64,000 bases of DNA from Erythrobacter sp. Lineage in GTDB: Bacteria; Pseudomonadota; Alphaproteobacteria; Sphingomonadales; Sphingomonadaceae. Each line of letters begins with the position of its first letter. Within the stretch, counting starts at the first letter, position 1. Of the stretch, positions 27,019 to 34,969 are shown piece after piece. The stretch covers positions 1-64,000 of the forward strand of contig DAICXZ010000006.1 in the NCBI GenBank assembly GCA_027311945.1. Reading direction: 5' to 3'. A model generated the notes under the pieces. It was not told the DNA's origin. It made no database searches and saw only the letters and a list, made by a program, of their open reading frames with translations. Both the position numbers and the translations under genes were made by a program.

Positions 27019-27032
27019 TGGTAGCGCTACCT
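27019..27032. promoter_or_regulatory. LacI-type operator 3, TGGTAGCGCTACCT
   Basis: A palindromic LacI-type site about 38 bases upstream of the symporter start, inside the gap between it and the end of the GH9 gene. The only gene it can control on the minus strand is the transporter. Confidence 0.75.
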
Positions 27033-27127
27033 ATGGCCTAACTTGGTTTATGCGGCAATAGGAGATGTGAAGCAGTAATCACGCGCTCGGCCTTGACGTT
27101 AGCGTGGCCTTTGCGCCGGGCAAGTCG

Positions 27128-29650
27128 TCATTGCGCCAGCGCGTTGGCGGCGTGGACAAGTGCGACGTAGCTTGGCGTCATGTTGACCACATATTCGTTC
27201 TCGCCCCAGAAGAACGGCCAGTTCTCCTGATTCTCCGGATAGTCGGGCTTGATGATCAGCACGCCGGGCACCACGCCGCCGGGAATGAACGAGAAATCGG
27301 CCCGGTTGCTGCCATAGGCGACCTCTTTCGAGCGTGCGCCGACCCCCGATACGAACGACAGATTGGAGGCGGGGTGCGTGCCATGGAGATAGTCGAGCGC
27401 GCGGAACACTTCGCTCCCATCGGTCAATTCGGGGAAGGCCTTGTGGATCGCATAGGCGGTCAGCCCCGTTTCGATGATCGAGCCGTTGCCCGCCCATCCG
27501 CCCTCGGTGATCGGCACGCCATAGGGGTTGGCCCCGGTGAAAGGCTCGCTCCGTGCAGCCAGCTCGCGGGCGGCAGTCTCGACCTCGGCGCGGAAAGAGG
27601 CGGGCATGTGCGGCAGTGCGGCGAGCGCGGTGCGCAGGACCATCATGGCGCGCGGCTTCACCTGCGGCCACAGGGCGGCGAGGCTTTCCGCATATTCGGG
27701 CTTACCGGTGGTGATCAGCAGTTCGGCAGCGGCATCGAATTGCTCACCCACCAGCCAGCCGCCGGTGGTATTGCCATGGCTGAAGGTGAAAGGCGGGCGC
27801 GACTGCTCCTCGGCCCAGACCTGCTCGGCCAGTGAGAGCGCTTTTGCCGCAAGCGCATCGTCATAGCCCTTCAGCGCCCGCGCGCCCGCCGCCAGCGCTG
27901 CGGCTGAGCCATAGTCGAGCGCCGAGGCGCGCGAGGTGAAGGCCCAGCGGTCGTCGGGCGTGCCGCTGTGGGTGGCAGTGCGCTCGCCGAAGGCCAGCGA
28001 CGGGTCGTAAATCAGGCCGTCGGTCTTCGAAGCGGCATCGCCGAGGTGGGTGTACTGGGCCACGTCGGGCTCGACCACACCGTGGATGGCATGGCCGACC
28101 GCGTCGTACATCGAGGTGAGATAGAGCACGCCGTGGGCGATCTGCTGCTGGATGTCGGGCTGGCCATCGGGCACGTGCATCTCGACCCGGCGCAGCTGGT
28201 GGTCGACCAGCGTCTGGTCGCGTGTGGGGCGGAAATTGTCCCAGATATGGGCCAGCTCGCGCACCACCGCATATTGCGTCTGGGTGCGGATGTCGAAGTC
28301 GCCCGCGTCGAGCCAGCCGCCGACATCGAGGCCGGGGATATGTTCGCCGGGTTCGAACCTTGTGTCGGTGGTGGGGCCTTGCCGGTAAAGGTCGATATGC
28401 TCGTGATCGAGCGGAGCCTGCCGCGCGTCGTCGCGATGCGAATCGCCGTGCCAGACGCGGTAAGCCTCGTTCACCAGCATGTGGTCCATCTGCACCGGCA
28501 TGTAGACGTCCATGCCCGGATGCCATGCCTGCTCGTAAACATCGGCGGCGATGCGGAACGGGGCGGTGCGCTGGCCGCGATAGCTGAGCGCGTAGAGACC
28601 CGGTTCGCGCACCGCGCTGAAATCGAACGTGGCATAGGAATAGCGCAGATAGTCGCCCCAGTTCTCGGGCGTGCCTGCGAGCACCACGCTTTCGGAGCCA
28701 TCGGGCGCGATGCGCAGCAATTGTGCTTCACCGCCACTGGTGTCGGCCCGATCGAGTTCGATCACCGCGCGCTTGGCTTGGCTGGGGACATAGCCGACCT
28801 GCGAATGGCCGATCACCGGTTCGCGCCGCCAGCCCGGCGTGACAGCGGGGGTGAGCGTCCATTCGACGACCCGCCCGGTGCGCCCGGAGGGGATCAGGCC
28901 GCGCACCACGAACCAGCCGTTCTGCGCCTGATTGCGCCCGTCGTAGAGCGCCACTTCACCCTCGCGAGCGGCGATCCGGACCCTGGCGGCGGGATCTTCG
29001 GGCGCCAGCACCAGATCGCGCGCGCGGGCCATCGGCAGCGGCTCGGCGCCGGGGCCGAAGTCGCGCCCGCTGGCGGCGTTGCGTTCGGGCGTCGTCTCCA
29101 TGTCGCCCGCCGGGGAGCGGGGGAAAGCACCGGGTACGCCATCGGCGAAGTAGCTCTGGCGGAAGTAGCTGGAAGGCAGGAATTCAAGGTTCAGCCCGGC
29201 CCTGCCCGCCAGCGCCTCGGGCAGCGGCTGATCCAGCACCACGGCAAGCTGAACGCTGTCGCCCGCCCGCCGCGCCTCGATCTTGTAGGTAAAGCCGTTG
29301 TCCGGATATTCGAGCGTCACCGTGACCTTGCCGGTTGCCGGGTCCACCACGCGCTCGATCATGCGCCCGATCGGGTCCCACTGGCCCGGCGTTGCAGAAA
29401 GGCGCACATCGCCGTTGGTGGCGATGCGCTCGCCGCGCTGGATGATCTCGACCCCGCTGATCTTGGAATCGGCAAACAGTCCATCGTACCAGTTCGAGAA
29501 CACCAGCACCTCGGCACCGTCGGCGGCGAAGTACTCGGCCTCGTTCAGTTCGAGCGCGGCGCGGGCACTTTCCTGCGCGTGCAGCGCTGGCGTTGCCGCC
29601 GCCATAAGCATGGCTGCTCCTGCGAGAAGGAGGCCTCTGTATCCGTTCAT
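27128..29650 (-). CDS. GH9-like secreted glycosidase with N-terminal Ig-like domain
   Basis: An 840-aa protein with a signal peptide (ends near ALHAQ). An unassigned N-terminal beta domain (about 30-290) is followed by a CelD_N/Ig-like domain beginning GHSQVGYVPSQAKRAV and a GH9 (alpha/alpha)6 barrel with the base motif GGWLDAGDFD (about residue 450) and a probable proton donor in WGENEYVVN (about 817). The usual C-terminal His-rich GH9 signature is replaced by LSFVSGVGARSKEVAYGSN, so specificity may differ from cellulases. ATG 29650 is chosen for AGGGAG upstream and the signal peptide. It is the last gene of the five-gene operon starting at the 32785 esterase. Confidence 0.78.
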   Translation of the reverse strand: MNGYRGLLLAGAAMLMAAATPALHAQESARAALELNEAEYFAADGAEVLVFSNWYDGLFADSKISGVEIIQRGERIATNGDVRLSATPGQWDPIGRMIERVVDPATGKVTVTLEYPDNGFTYKIEARRAGDSVQLAVVLDQPLPEALAGRAGLNLEFLPSSYFRQSYFADGVPGAFPRSPAGDMETTPERNAASGRDFGPGAEPLPMARARDLVLAPEDPAARVRIAAREGEVALYDGRNQAQNGWFVVRGLIPSGRTGRVVEWTLTPAVTPGWRREPVIGHSQVGYVPSQAKRAVIELDRADTSGGEAQLLRIAPDGSESVVLAGTPENWGDYLRYSYATFDFSAVREPGLYALSYRGQRTAPFRIAADVYEQAWHPGMDVYMPVQMDHMLVNEAYRVWHGDSHRDDARQAPLDHEHIDLYRQGPTTDTRFEPGEHIPGLDVGGWLDAGDFDIRTQTQYAVVRELAHIWDNFRPTRDQTLVDHQLRRVEMHVPDGQPDIQQQIAHGVLYLTSMYDAVGHAIHGVVEPDVAQYTHLGDAASKTDGLIYDPSLAFGERTATHSGTPDDRWAFTSRASALDYGSAAALAAGARALKGYDDALAAKALSLAEQVWAEEQSRPPFTFSHGNTTGGWLVGEQFDAAAELLITTGKPEYAESLAALWPQVKPRAMMVLRTALAALPHMPASFRAEVETAARELAARSEPFTGANPYGVPITEGGWAGNGSIIETGLTAYAIHKAFPELTDGSEVFRALDYLHGTHPASNLSFVSGVGARSKEVAYGSNRADFSFIPGGVVPGVLIIKPDYPENQENWPFFWGENEYVVNMTPSYVALVHAANALAQ

Positions 29651-29690
29651 CTCTTTGCTCCCTTGCGCCAATGCGCTCTGGTGAATGCTG

Positions 29691-31148
29691 CTAGGGCAGC
29701 TTGAACTGCCAGCGGCCTGCATCGCTGCCCGCGTCGAAGGGCACGAGCGACGGGGTGCTGGTGCCGATGGCGACCATCGCCAGCCCTTCGTCAGCATAGC
29801 GCTTGGGCGTGATGCGATAGGTGCCGTCGATCAGCTGGTCGATGCGCCATAACTGACTGTCATCGTCCGCAGCGGCGGGCATGGCGGCAACCTCGCGGTT
29901 GTCGGTGGCAGCCAGCGTCCGCTCGGTGCCCTCGACGGTGATGCGGTAATAGGGCGCGCCGAACCAGCCGCCCGCCTCGGGCGCGGGCGTGATCGTCCAG
30001 TGCTGGTTGGGCCGCACCATATAGGCTGACAGGTCCACCCGCACCGGCCCGTCCGCCCAACCGGCTTCGACATCGGGCAGCGTCTGCGCCGGGACGGTCA
30101 CAATGGGGGCGTCCGGGCCTGCCATCCAGGCGGCGCGGGCATCGAACGGGATGCGCACGAAGTCGGTCTGCAATTGCAGCGCGTTGCCGCTGCGCTGCGA
30201 CTGGATCTGATAGGTGCCGGGGCGGACATTCTCGCCCGCCACGGGCCAGCCGTCGCGCCAGAGCAGCGGCTCGATCGCCAGCACGCTGCGGCCCGAGCGT
30301 TCCATGTCGGCCTCGTAGTGGAGAGAGAACTTCTGGATATCGTCGCCAAGGTCGATCAGGCCGAAGTGCCCGGCGCCGATCATCCGGTCATGCGATGTGG
30401 CGACCAGCTTGCCGCCACCGCGCAGCAGCGGCTGGCCCATATTGTCGACATAGGGGCCGGTGGGCGACCGCGAACGCCCGACGCGGATGTTGTAGGTGGA
30501 GTTCGGCCCGTCGCAGCAGGTTCCGTGGGTGCCGAGCAGGTAGTACCAGCCATCGCGGTACATCAGCGCGGTCGCTTCCATGTCGATGGCGATCTCGACC
30601 GGCTCGTTGCCCGCCAGGCGCAAGCCCGTGGCCGGATCGAGTTCGATCATGCGGATCGAGCCGAAATAGGTGCCGTAGCTCAGCCACAGGCGCCCGTCCT
30701 GATAGAGGAAGGCGGGGTCGATAGCGTCGTGGTTTTCATAGCCGTCGCTGGAGGCGATGGTGCCGATCTCGTGGAATTCGAAGTCGGGCGAATTGGGATC
30801 GAGCGACCTGGTCCACATGATCTTCACGTCGCTGGCGTGGCCGCCCGACATGCCGCCGCCGCCCACGGCCCAGGACACGTAATAGCGGTCGCCAATCTTG
30901 ATCGTGTCGGGCGCCACCCCGCCGCCGGGGCGCACCGCGCCGTCTTCCCAGGTCCAGCCGTCCTCCGAACTCAAGCCGCCGCCGCGGGTGCCGAAGGTGT
31001 ACCACTTGCCGTCCGAGTAGGTGAGGGTGGAGGGATCGTGGATGAACACGTCCCCGGCGAGCTGCGCTGAAGCAGGCGCGGCGAAGGCCAGCAGCGAGGC
31101 GGCCAAGGGGGCAAGCGAAAGTTTTGTAAGCAAGGTGTGCTTGGGCAT
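29691..31148 (-). CDS. GH43 arabinanase/arabinofuranosidase-like enzyme with C-terminal beta-trefoil-like region, secreted
   Basis: A 485-aa protein with a signal peptide (ends PASAQ). The GH43 propeller occupies about residues 30-300: FIHDPSTLTYSDGKWYTF carries the base Asp, ENHDAIDPAFLYQDG the second Asp and IDMEATALMYRDGWYYLL the probable acid Glu; HGTCCDGPNSTYNIRVGRS is typical of arabinan-active GH43. The C-terminal 170 residues look like a ricin-type trefoil. ATG 31148 is used; a GTG at 31160 overlapping the upstream stop by 4 bases is an equal alternative. Substrate is inferred to be alpha-L-arabinose side chains. Confidence 0.8.
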   Translation of the reverse strand: MPKHTLLTKLSLAPLAASLLAFAAPASAQLAGDVFIHDPSTLTYSDGKWYTFGTRGGGLSSEDGWTWEDGAVRPGGGVAPDTIKIGDRYYVSWAVGGGGMSGGHASDVKIMWTRSLDPNSPDFEFHEIGTIASSDGYENHDAIDPAFLYQDGRLWLSYGTYFGSIRMIELDPATGLRLAGNEPVEIAIDMEATALMYRDGWYYLLGTHGTCCDGPNSTYNIRVGRSRSPTGPYVDNMGQPLLRGGGKLVATSHDRMIGAGHFGLIDLGDDIQKFSLHYEADMERSGRSVLAIEPLLWRDGWPVAGENVRPGTYQIQSQRSGNALQLQTDFVRIPFDARAAWMAGPDAPIVTVPAQTLPDVEAGWADGPVRVDLSAYMVRPNQHWTITPAPEAGGWFGAPYYRITVEGTERTLAATDNREVAAMPAAADDDSQLWRIDQLIDGTYRITPKRYADEGLAMVAIGTSTPSLVPFDAGSDAGRWQFKLP

Positions 31149-31156
31149 GGCGGGCC

Positions 31157-31843
31157 TCACTTGATGTCGATGGCAAGGTTGCGGATCGGCTGACCGTCCG
31201 CATCGAGGAAGCGCAGGCAGAAGTCGCTCAGACCGGGGCCGTTGATGATTGCGCCGCGGATGACATTGCGCCCCGCCTTCAGGGTCAGGCGGTCGGACAG
31301 GACATCGTCCATCACCATGCGCCGGTCGTCATAGAGCCCGGCCACTTCCTCGCCATTCAGCCACCAGCGCGAGGCGGAGTTGGAGCCGACGGCAAGGCGC
31401 ACCCCGGCCATCTCCTCCGGCACGTCGATCACCGTGACCGCCCAGAATACGACGCCATACTTCGGCTTGTCGAGCGCCTGGGCGAAGTTGAACAGCTTTA
31501 CGTCCCACAACCGCGAATCGAGCGCGTGCCATTGCAGCCCGTTCACGCGCTGCCCGTCGCTCTCCACCTTGGCGAAGTCACCCGGATAGGTTGCAGGCGA
31601 CAGTTCCTCACGCACGTAGCTGCGGGTGAAAACGGTGTTGGTGGGGTTGGGCTTGCTGATCGGTTCGAGTAACAGCCAGCGGGTGATGAACCCATCGGCA
31701 TCGGGCGCGGTCGGGGCCGGTGCTGCGGGGCTGAAGTAGTCGCTCAGCGGCGGGTACTGGCCCGGTTCGCGCGCGTCAGCGTTCACCGCCCACAGCGCCA
31801 GCGCGGCAGTCACAGCGCTGGCGGCGGTCCATGTCTTGGTCAT
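31157..31843 (-). CDS. Secreted protein with galactose-binding-like jelly roll, function unknown
   Basis: A 228-aa exported protein with a signal peptide (cleavage near VNADA-RE). The second half (ASRWWLNGEEVAGLYDDRR, LKAGRNVIRGAIINGPGLSDF) resembles the sugar-binding jelly roll found at the N-terminus of GH2 enzymes and in some acetylesterases, but there is no catalytic domain. I do not recognise a family. It sits in the operon between the esterase and a GH43, with a 4-base overlap or 8-base gap to the latter, so an accessory binding role on arabinoxylan is plausible. Confidence 0.65.
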   Translation of the reverse strand: MTKTWTAASAVTAALALWAVNADAREPGQYPPLSDYFSPAAPAPTAPDADGFITRWLLLEPISKPNPTNTVFTRSYVREELSPATYPGDFAKVESDGQRVNGLQWHALDSRLWDVKLFNFAQALDKPKYGVVFWAVTVIDVPEEMAGVRLAVGSNSASRWWLNGEEVAGLYDDRRMVMDDVLSDRLTLKAGRNVIRGAIINGPGLSDFCLRFLDADGQPIRNLAIDIK

Positions 31844-31873
31844 CGCAATATCCTCGGATCGTTGCTGGGCGGG

Positions 31874-32785
31874 TTATTGCGCGGCCATGAAGCCATGCAT
31901 GGTGAGCCAGCTGGCGAAGGCCTCGAACCAGCCAGTGCTGGTGGTGGTCTTGGGGTACATCCCGAAGCCGTGGCCGCCTTGCTCGTAATAGTGGAATTCG
32001 ACCGGGCGGCCTGCTTCCTGCCAGCTTTTGACGAGGCCGAAGTCGGCGGCGGCGATCACGGGATCGTCGGCGGCGATGGCCACGAACAGTGGCGGTGCGT
32101 CGGGCGCGACTTCGGTGGCTGCCATCGGGCCATAGATGTCACCCAGGAAAGCCGGGTCGGCATCTTCTGCGGCGGCTTCCGTCGCCATCGTCAGCATGGC
32201 GCCGGCGGAGAAGCCGATCATGCCGATGCGGTCGGGATCGATATTCCATTCGTCCGCCCGCGCGCGGATCAGCGCAAAGGCTGCGCGCGAATCGGCGATC
32301 ATTGGTTCGATCGAGCGCGCCATTTCGGCCGGGGACGGGCGTGCCGGGCGCTGCGCGCCAGCAGGCATGGGCGTGGGGCGGGCGAACTCTTCGAGATCGG
32401 CCGGGGTCTGGTTGAGCCGGTACTTGAGCACGAAGGCGGCCACGCCCCGCTCGGCCAGCGCACGGGCAACGTCCCAGCCTTCGTTTTCCATCGACAGCGA
32501 GCGGAACCCTCCGCCCGGTGTCACGATGGCGGCCGCTCCGGTGGCCTTCGCCGGATCGGGGAGGAACGGGGTCAACGTCGCCTCGGTGACGTTGCGGGCA
32601 AACTGGCTGCCATATTGCTGGTGCCACGATTCGCTGACGGTGGCTCCGGGCAGGGGGCCGGTGTTCAGCGCAATGGCCGTGGGTTGGGCGGGCGTCGCAA
32701 TCGGGCGCATCACATCGTCTTGCGCCGAGGCGGAAAAGCTGGCGGTGGCAAGAGCAGCCGCAAGCAGGATTGAGCGGTAGTTCAT
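31874..32785 (-). CDS. Secreted alpha/beta-hydrolase, probable xylan acetyl/feruloyl esterase
   Basis: A 303-aa protein with signal peptide (cleavage near SASAQ) and a compact BD-FAE/xylanase-esterase-type alpha/beta hydrolase. It shows AIVTPGGGFRSLSMENEG (oxyanion region), the nucleophile elbow MIGFSAGAML, an acid-loop IAADDPVI and the His in YEQGGHGFGM. It probably deacylates xylo-oligosaccharides. It is the promoter-proximal gene of a five-gene operon, with both a LacI-type operator and a GntR-type motif just upstream. Confidence 0.82.
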   Translation of the reverse strand: MNYRSILLAAALATASFSASAQDDVMRPIATPAQPTAIALNTGPLPGATVSESWHQQYGSQFARNVTEATLTPFLPDPAKATGAAAIVTPGGGFRSLSMENEGWDVARALAERGVAAFVLKYRLNQTPADLEEFARPTPMPAGAQRPARPSPAEMARSIEPMIADSRAAFALIRARADEWNIDPDRIGMIGFSAGAMLTMATEAAAEDADPAFLGDIYGPMAATEVAPDAPPLFVAIAADDPVIAAADFGLVKSWQEAGRPVEFHYYEQGGHGFGMYPKTTTSTGWFEAFASWLTMHGFMAAQ

Positions 32786-32849
32786 GACAGGTTCCTCTCT
32801 CTGCGCCTCGTGGCAACTTGCGGGCTCGTCTCGGCGAGTCTCGCATCAT

Positions 32850-32863
32850 TGGTAGCGCTATCT
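32850..32863. promoter_or_regulatory. LacI-type operator 4, TGGTAGCGCTATCT
   Basis: Upstream of the esterase operon on the minus strand, just downstream of the likely -10 (TATAGA or TAATTA). Five bases separate it from the GntR-type motif, so the promoter appears to answer to both regulators. Confidence 0.75.
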
Positions 32864-32867
32864 ATAA

Positions 32868-32881
32868 TTAATCCTACAAAT
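32868..32881 (-). promoter_or_regulatory. GntR-type motif copy 2 (ATTTGTAGGATTAA)
   Basis: Read on the minus strand it lies between a plausible -35 (TTGCCC) and an AT-rich -10 (TAATTA/TATAGA) of the esterase operon, the same spacer placement as copies 1 and 5. Confidence 0.6.
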
Positions 32882-33015
32882 AACGATTGGGCAACCGGGA
32901 ATTGCGAAAGGGGCTGTTTGCAAAGGCGAGAAAACCAACGCGTTTGCGGTATTGCCGCAAAATTCTGCGGAAATTCGTGATTTTATTGTAGGGGTTGAAG
33001 CTGCATTGCGCCGCG

Positions 33016-34026
33016 CTATTGCCCGCGTAGCATTCGCATCGCCGCCATCCGGATGCGTTGATAGGCCCCATCGGCGAATGAGCCCAGCAGACCGCGCTTT
33101 TCCTCGGGCAGGAAGGCGAGGGGGTGCCCCTCCGGTCGGAACACGTAATGGTCGAAGAATGCCCTCCACGCCGCGCGTTCGGCTGCGGGGCGCTCGGCAA
33201 TGGCGATCATCGACAGCAGTAGCGCGGCGTAGGGCGGGTCTGCGGCAGGCGAGAAACCGTCCCACCAGAAGTTGACCAGCACGTTCAGCGAATCGAGCGC
33301 CTCCACCTTGTGCCACCACAATTTCGGGACATAGAGCGCGTCGCCCGGCTCCAGTTCGAAGACCAGCGCGCGACCACGGATCGCTTCGAAGCGCGGATAG
33401 CGCGGATCGCCCCGAGCCGAATCGACCGCGAGGCCGACGGGTTGCCCGGCCATCGTGAAATCGATCGGGCCGACATAGAGATCGGCAATCGCCTCGGGAG
33501 GATAGAGCGTGAAGCGCCGCCTCCCCATGGCGACACAGGCCACATTGTCCTGCGTGTCGTAATGGCAAGCGACCTGCGAGCCGTGGCCGATCCAGAAGCG
33601 CGGCAGCACCGTCGACGGTACGAAGGGGGTCGGCACCAGGCTGACCATTCCGGGGAAGTGGTTTTCCGCTGGCAGCGAGCCGAGATAGAGCGTGTCGGCT
33701 CCTTCTACCCCGGCGGAGGCCTCCATGCGGTCGAGCGCCTCTGTAAGGGCGACCGTCTCGCGGGCGAAATTGAACTGCGTGAGGTCGTCGTCATAATAAT
33801 AGCGCTGACCGATTTCCGCGCTGCCCACGAACATTTCGGCCGTTCGCCCGCTGTCGTGGCGGCGCAATTGGGCGAGCACACTTTCGCCTCCCTCGGCCAG
33901 CAAAGGCCAGTCGCGCACTGCACCGGGAAGCAGGCGCGGCTGGCATTGCTGCATGACATCGGCCCGGAACGCCTCCGGGGTGGCCAGCGACTCGCTGTCC
34001 CGAAGAGGTGCCTGGAACGGCATCAT
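33016..34026 (-). CDS. Cupin-like/JmjC-fold protein
   Basis: A 336-aa cytoplasmic protein of the cupin_8 (JmjC-like) family. It shows FWIGHGSQVACHYDTQDNV, carrying the His-x-Asp part of the Fe(II) site, and LEPGDALYVPKLWWHKVEAL with the later His. Such proteins are Fe(II)/2-oxoglutarate oxygenase relatives and occur repeatedly beside TonB receptors, SapC and tryptophan-halogenase-like genes in sphingomonads and Caulobacter; the target is unknown. It overlaps SapC by 4 bases (ATGA), so the two are co-translated. Confidence 0.8.
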   Translation of the reverse strand: MMPFQAPLRDSESLATPEAFRADVMQQCQPRLLPGAVRDWPLLAEGGESVLAQLRRHDSGRTAEMFVGSAEIGQRYYYDDDLTQFNFARETVALTEALDRMEASAGVEGADTLYLGSLPAENHFPGMVSLVPTPFVPSTVLPRFWIGHGSQVACHYDTQDNVACVAMGRRRFTLYPPEAIADLYVGPIDFTMAGQPVGLAVDSARGDPRYPRFEAIRGRALVFELEPGDALYVPKLWWHKVEALDSLNVLVNFWWDGFSPAADPPYAALLLSMIAIAERPAAERAAWRAFFDHYVFRPEGHPLAFLPEEKRGLLGSFADGAYQRIRMAAMRMLRGQ

Positions 34027-34703
34027 GAGGCTGCGAAGAGGCGCTCGTTCCGGCGATGGGCGAGGGTCTTGATGTGACGGACAGAGGCCGACTGCAAATA
34101 GGCAATCTGAAGGTCGCCATGCCGGAACAGGGCAAGCGCCGCTGCATCGTCGAGCGCGTGCAGGGCATCGAGGCTGATCGAATAGAGACCATCGAGGCGC
34201 AGGTGCGAGCCATCGTCGAAATCGAGCGAAATATCGATTGGCTCAAGCAGCCGATGTTCGACAAGTCGGCCAACCACGGCTTCGGTCTCGCGAAGGCCAT
34301 GAGAAAGCTGGTGCATGGCCTGCTGGACCGCGCGCAGAGTGTGAGTTGGCTCGCCGCGTTCGTCGAACAGGGGCTGGCCGTTTCCGGAAAACACAGGGTC
34401 GTCAGGGTCGAGGGCGATGCGTTCTTCAACCAGATAGAATCCTTGGCGAACGAGATCGGCGGGACGGTATCCGGGCAAGGCTCCATCATTGGCACACAGG
34501 TTTTCGCCAGCTGCGAGCCCCATGACAGCGCCGGGATAAAAGCCGCCGGTCTCAGGATGTTTGGTGAAGAGAATCGGAAATTCGCAAGCAGCTTGTGGAA
34601 ATTCGCTCGCCACCAGCTGAACGAAGTGCCGACCGTTTGCATTTGCGGTGTTTACCCGCAGGCTGGCGTGGCTTTGCCTATCCAGAAATACCAGGTCACC
34701 CAC
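34023..34703 (-). CDS. SapC-family protein
   Basis: A 226-aa protein of the SapC family (named after a Campylobacter S-layer gene), with HFVQLVASEFPQAACEFPILF, FYPGAVMGL, GYRPADLVRQGFYL and a C-terminal half rich in Leu-Ala helices. There is no signal peptide. The start is GTG 34703, with GGAGAAA upstream. Members are commonly placed next to TonB receptors; the function is unknown. It is transcribed divergently from the receptor and co-translated with the cupin-like gene. Confidence 0.85.
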   Translation of the reverse strand: MGDLVFLDRQSHASLRVNTANANGRHFVQLVASEFPQAACEFPILFTKHPETGGFYPGAVMGLAAGENLCANDGALPGYRPADLVRQGFYLVEERIALDPDDPVFSGNGQPLFDERGEPTHTLRAVQQAMHQLSHGLRETEAVVGRLVEHRLLEPIDISLDFDDGSHLRLDGLYSISLDALHALDDAAALALFRHGDLQIAYLQSASVRHIKTLAHRRNERLFAAS

Positions 34704-34820
34704 TGTCCCATTTCTCCTTTTTCAGCGCGCCGAGCGTAGGAACTCTCTGGCCTTTGTGCCAGGAATCGTACGTTGGCGGCATTGCGCTTGGTCTCCCGGA
34801 TAGGGACCTAGCAGCAAAAT

Positions 34821-34834
34821 TAACTCCGACAAAT
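34821..34834 (-). promoter_or_regulatory. GntR-type motif copy 3 (ATTTGTCGGAGTTA)
   Basis: Located in the divergent region between sapC and the TonB receptor. On the plus strand it reads TAACTCCGACAAAT and abuts the likely -35 of the receptor promoter, so it could affect both transcripts. Confidence 0.55.
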
Positions 34835-34835
34835 G

Positions 34836-34863
34836 TTGCAATTGTTTGGATTGGTTTTATGAT
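34836..34863 (+). promoter_or_regulatory. Candidate sigma70 promoter of the TonB receptor
   Basis: TTGCAA and TATGAT are separated by 16 bases, about 105 bases before the receptor start. The leader after it holds no other clear signal except GAGGGGA about 9 bases before the ATG. Confidence 0.5.
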
Positions 34864-34969
34864 CAGGTGATCTTGGTGCGAGATGCTGCGAGCAAAAGCT
34901 CATCAGCAGCACATGTCCACCCGGGTTTTCGAAACGCCGTAGAGCGACGTTATGAGGGGATGATTTGAA

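Noticed and set aside
27968-29704. 578-aa plus-strand open frame
   Set aside because: It is antisense to the GH9-like gene, with no family motifs and shadow-type composition.
32985-32997. ATTGTAGGGGTTG, resembling the GntR-type motif
   Set aside because: It departs from the core at several positions and lies near the 3' end of the cupin-like gene rather than in a promoter gap.
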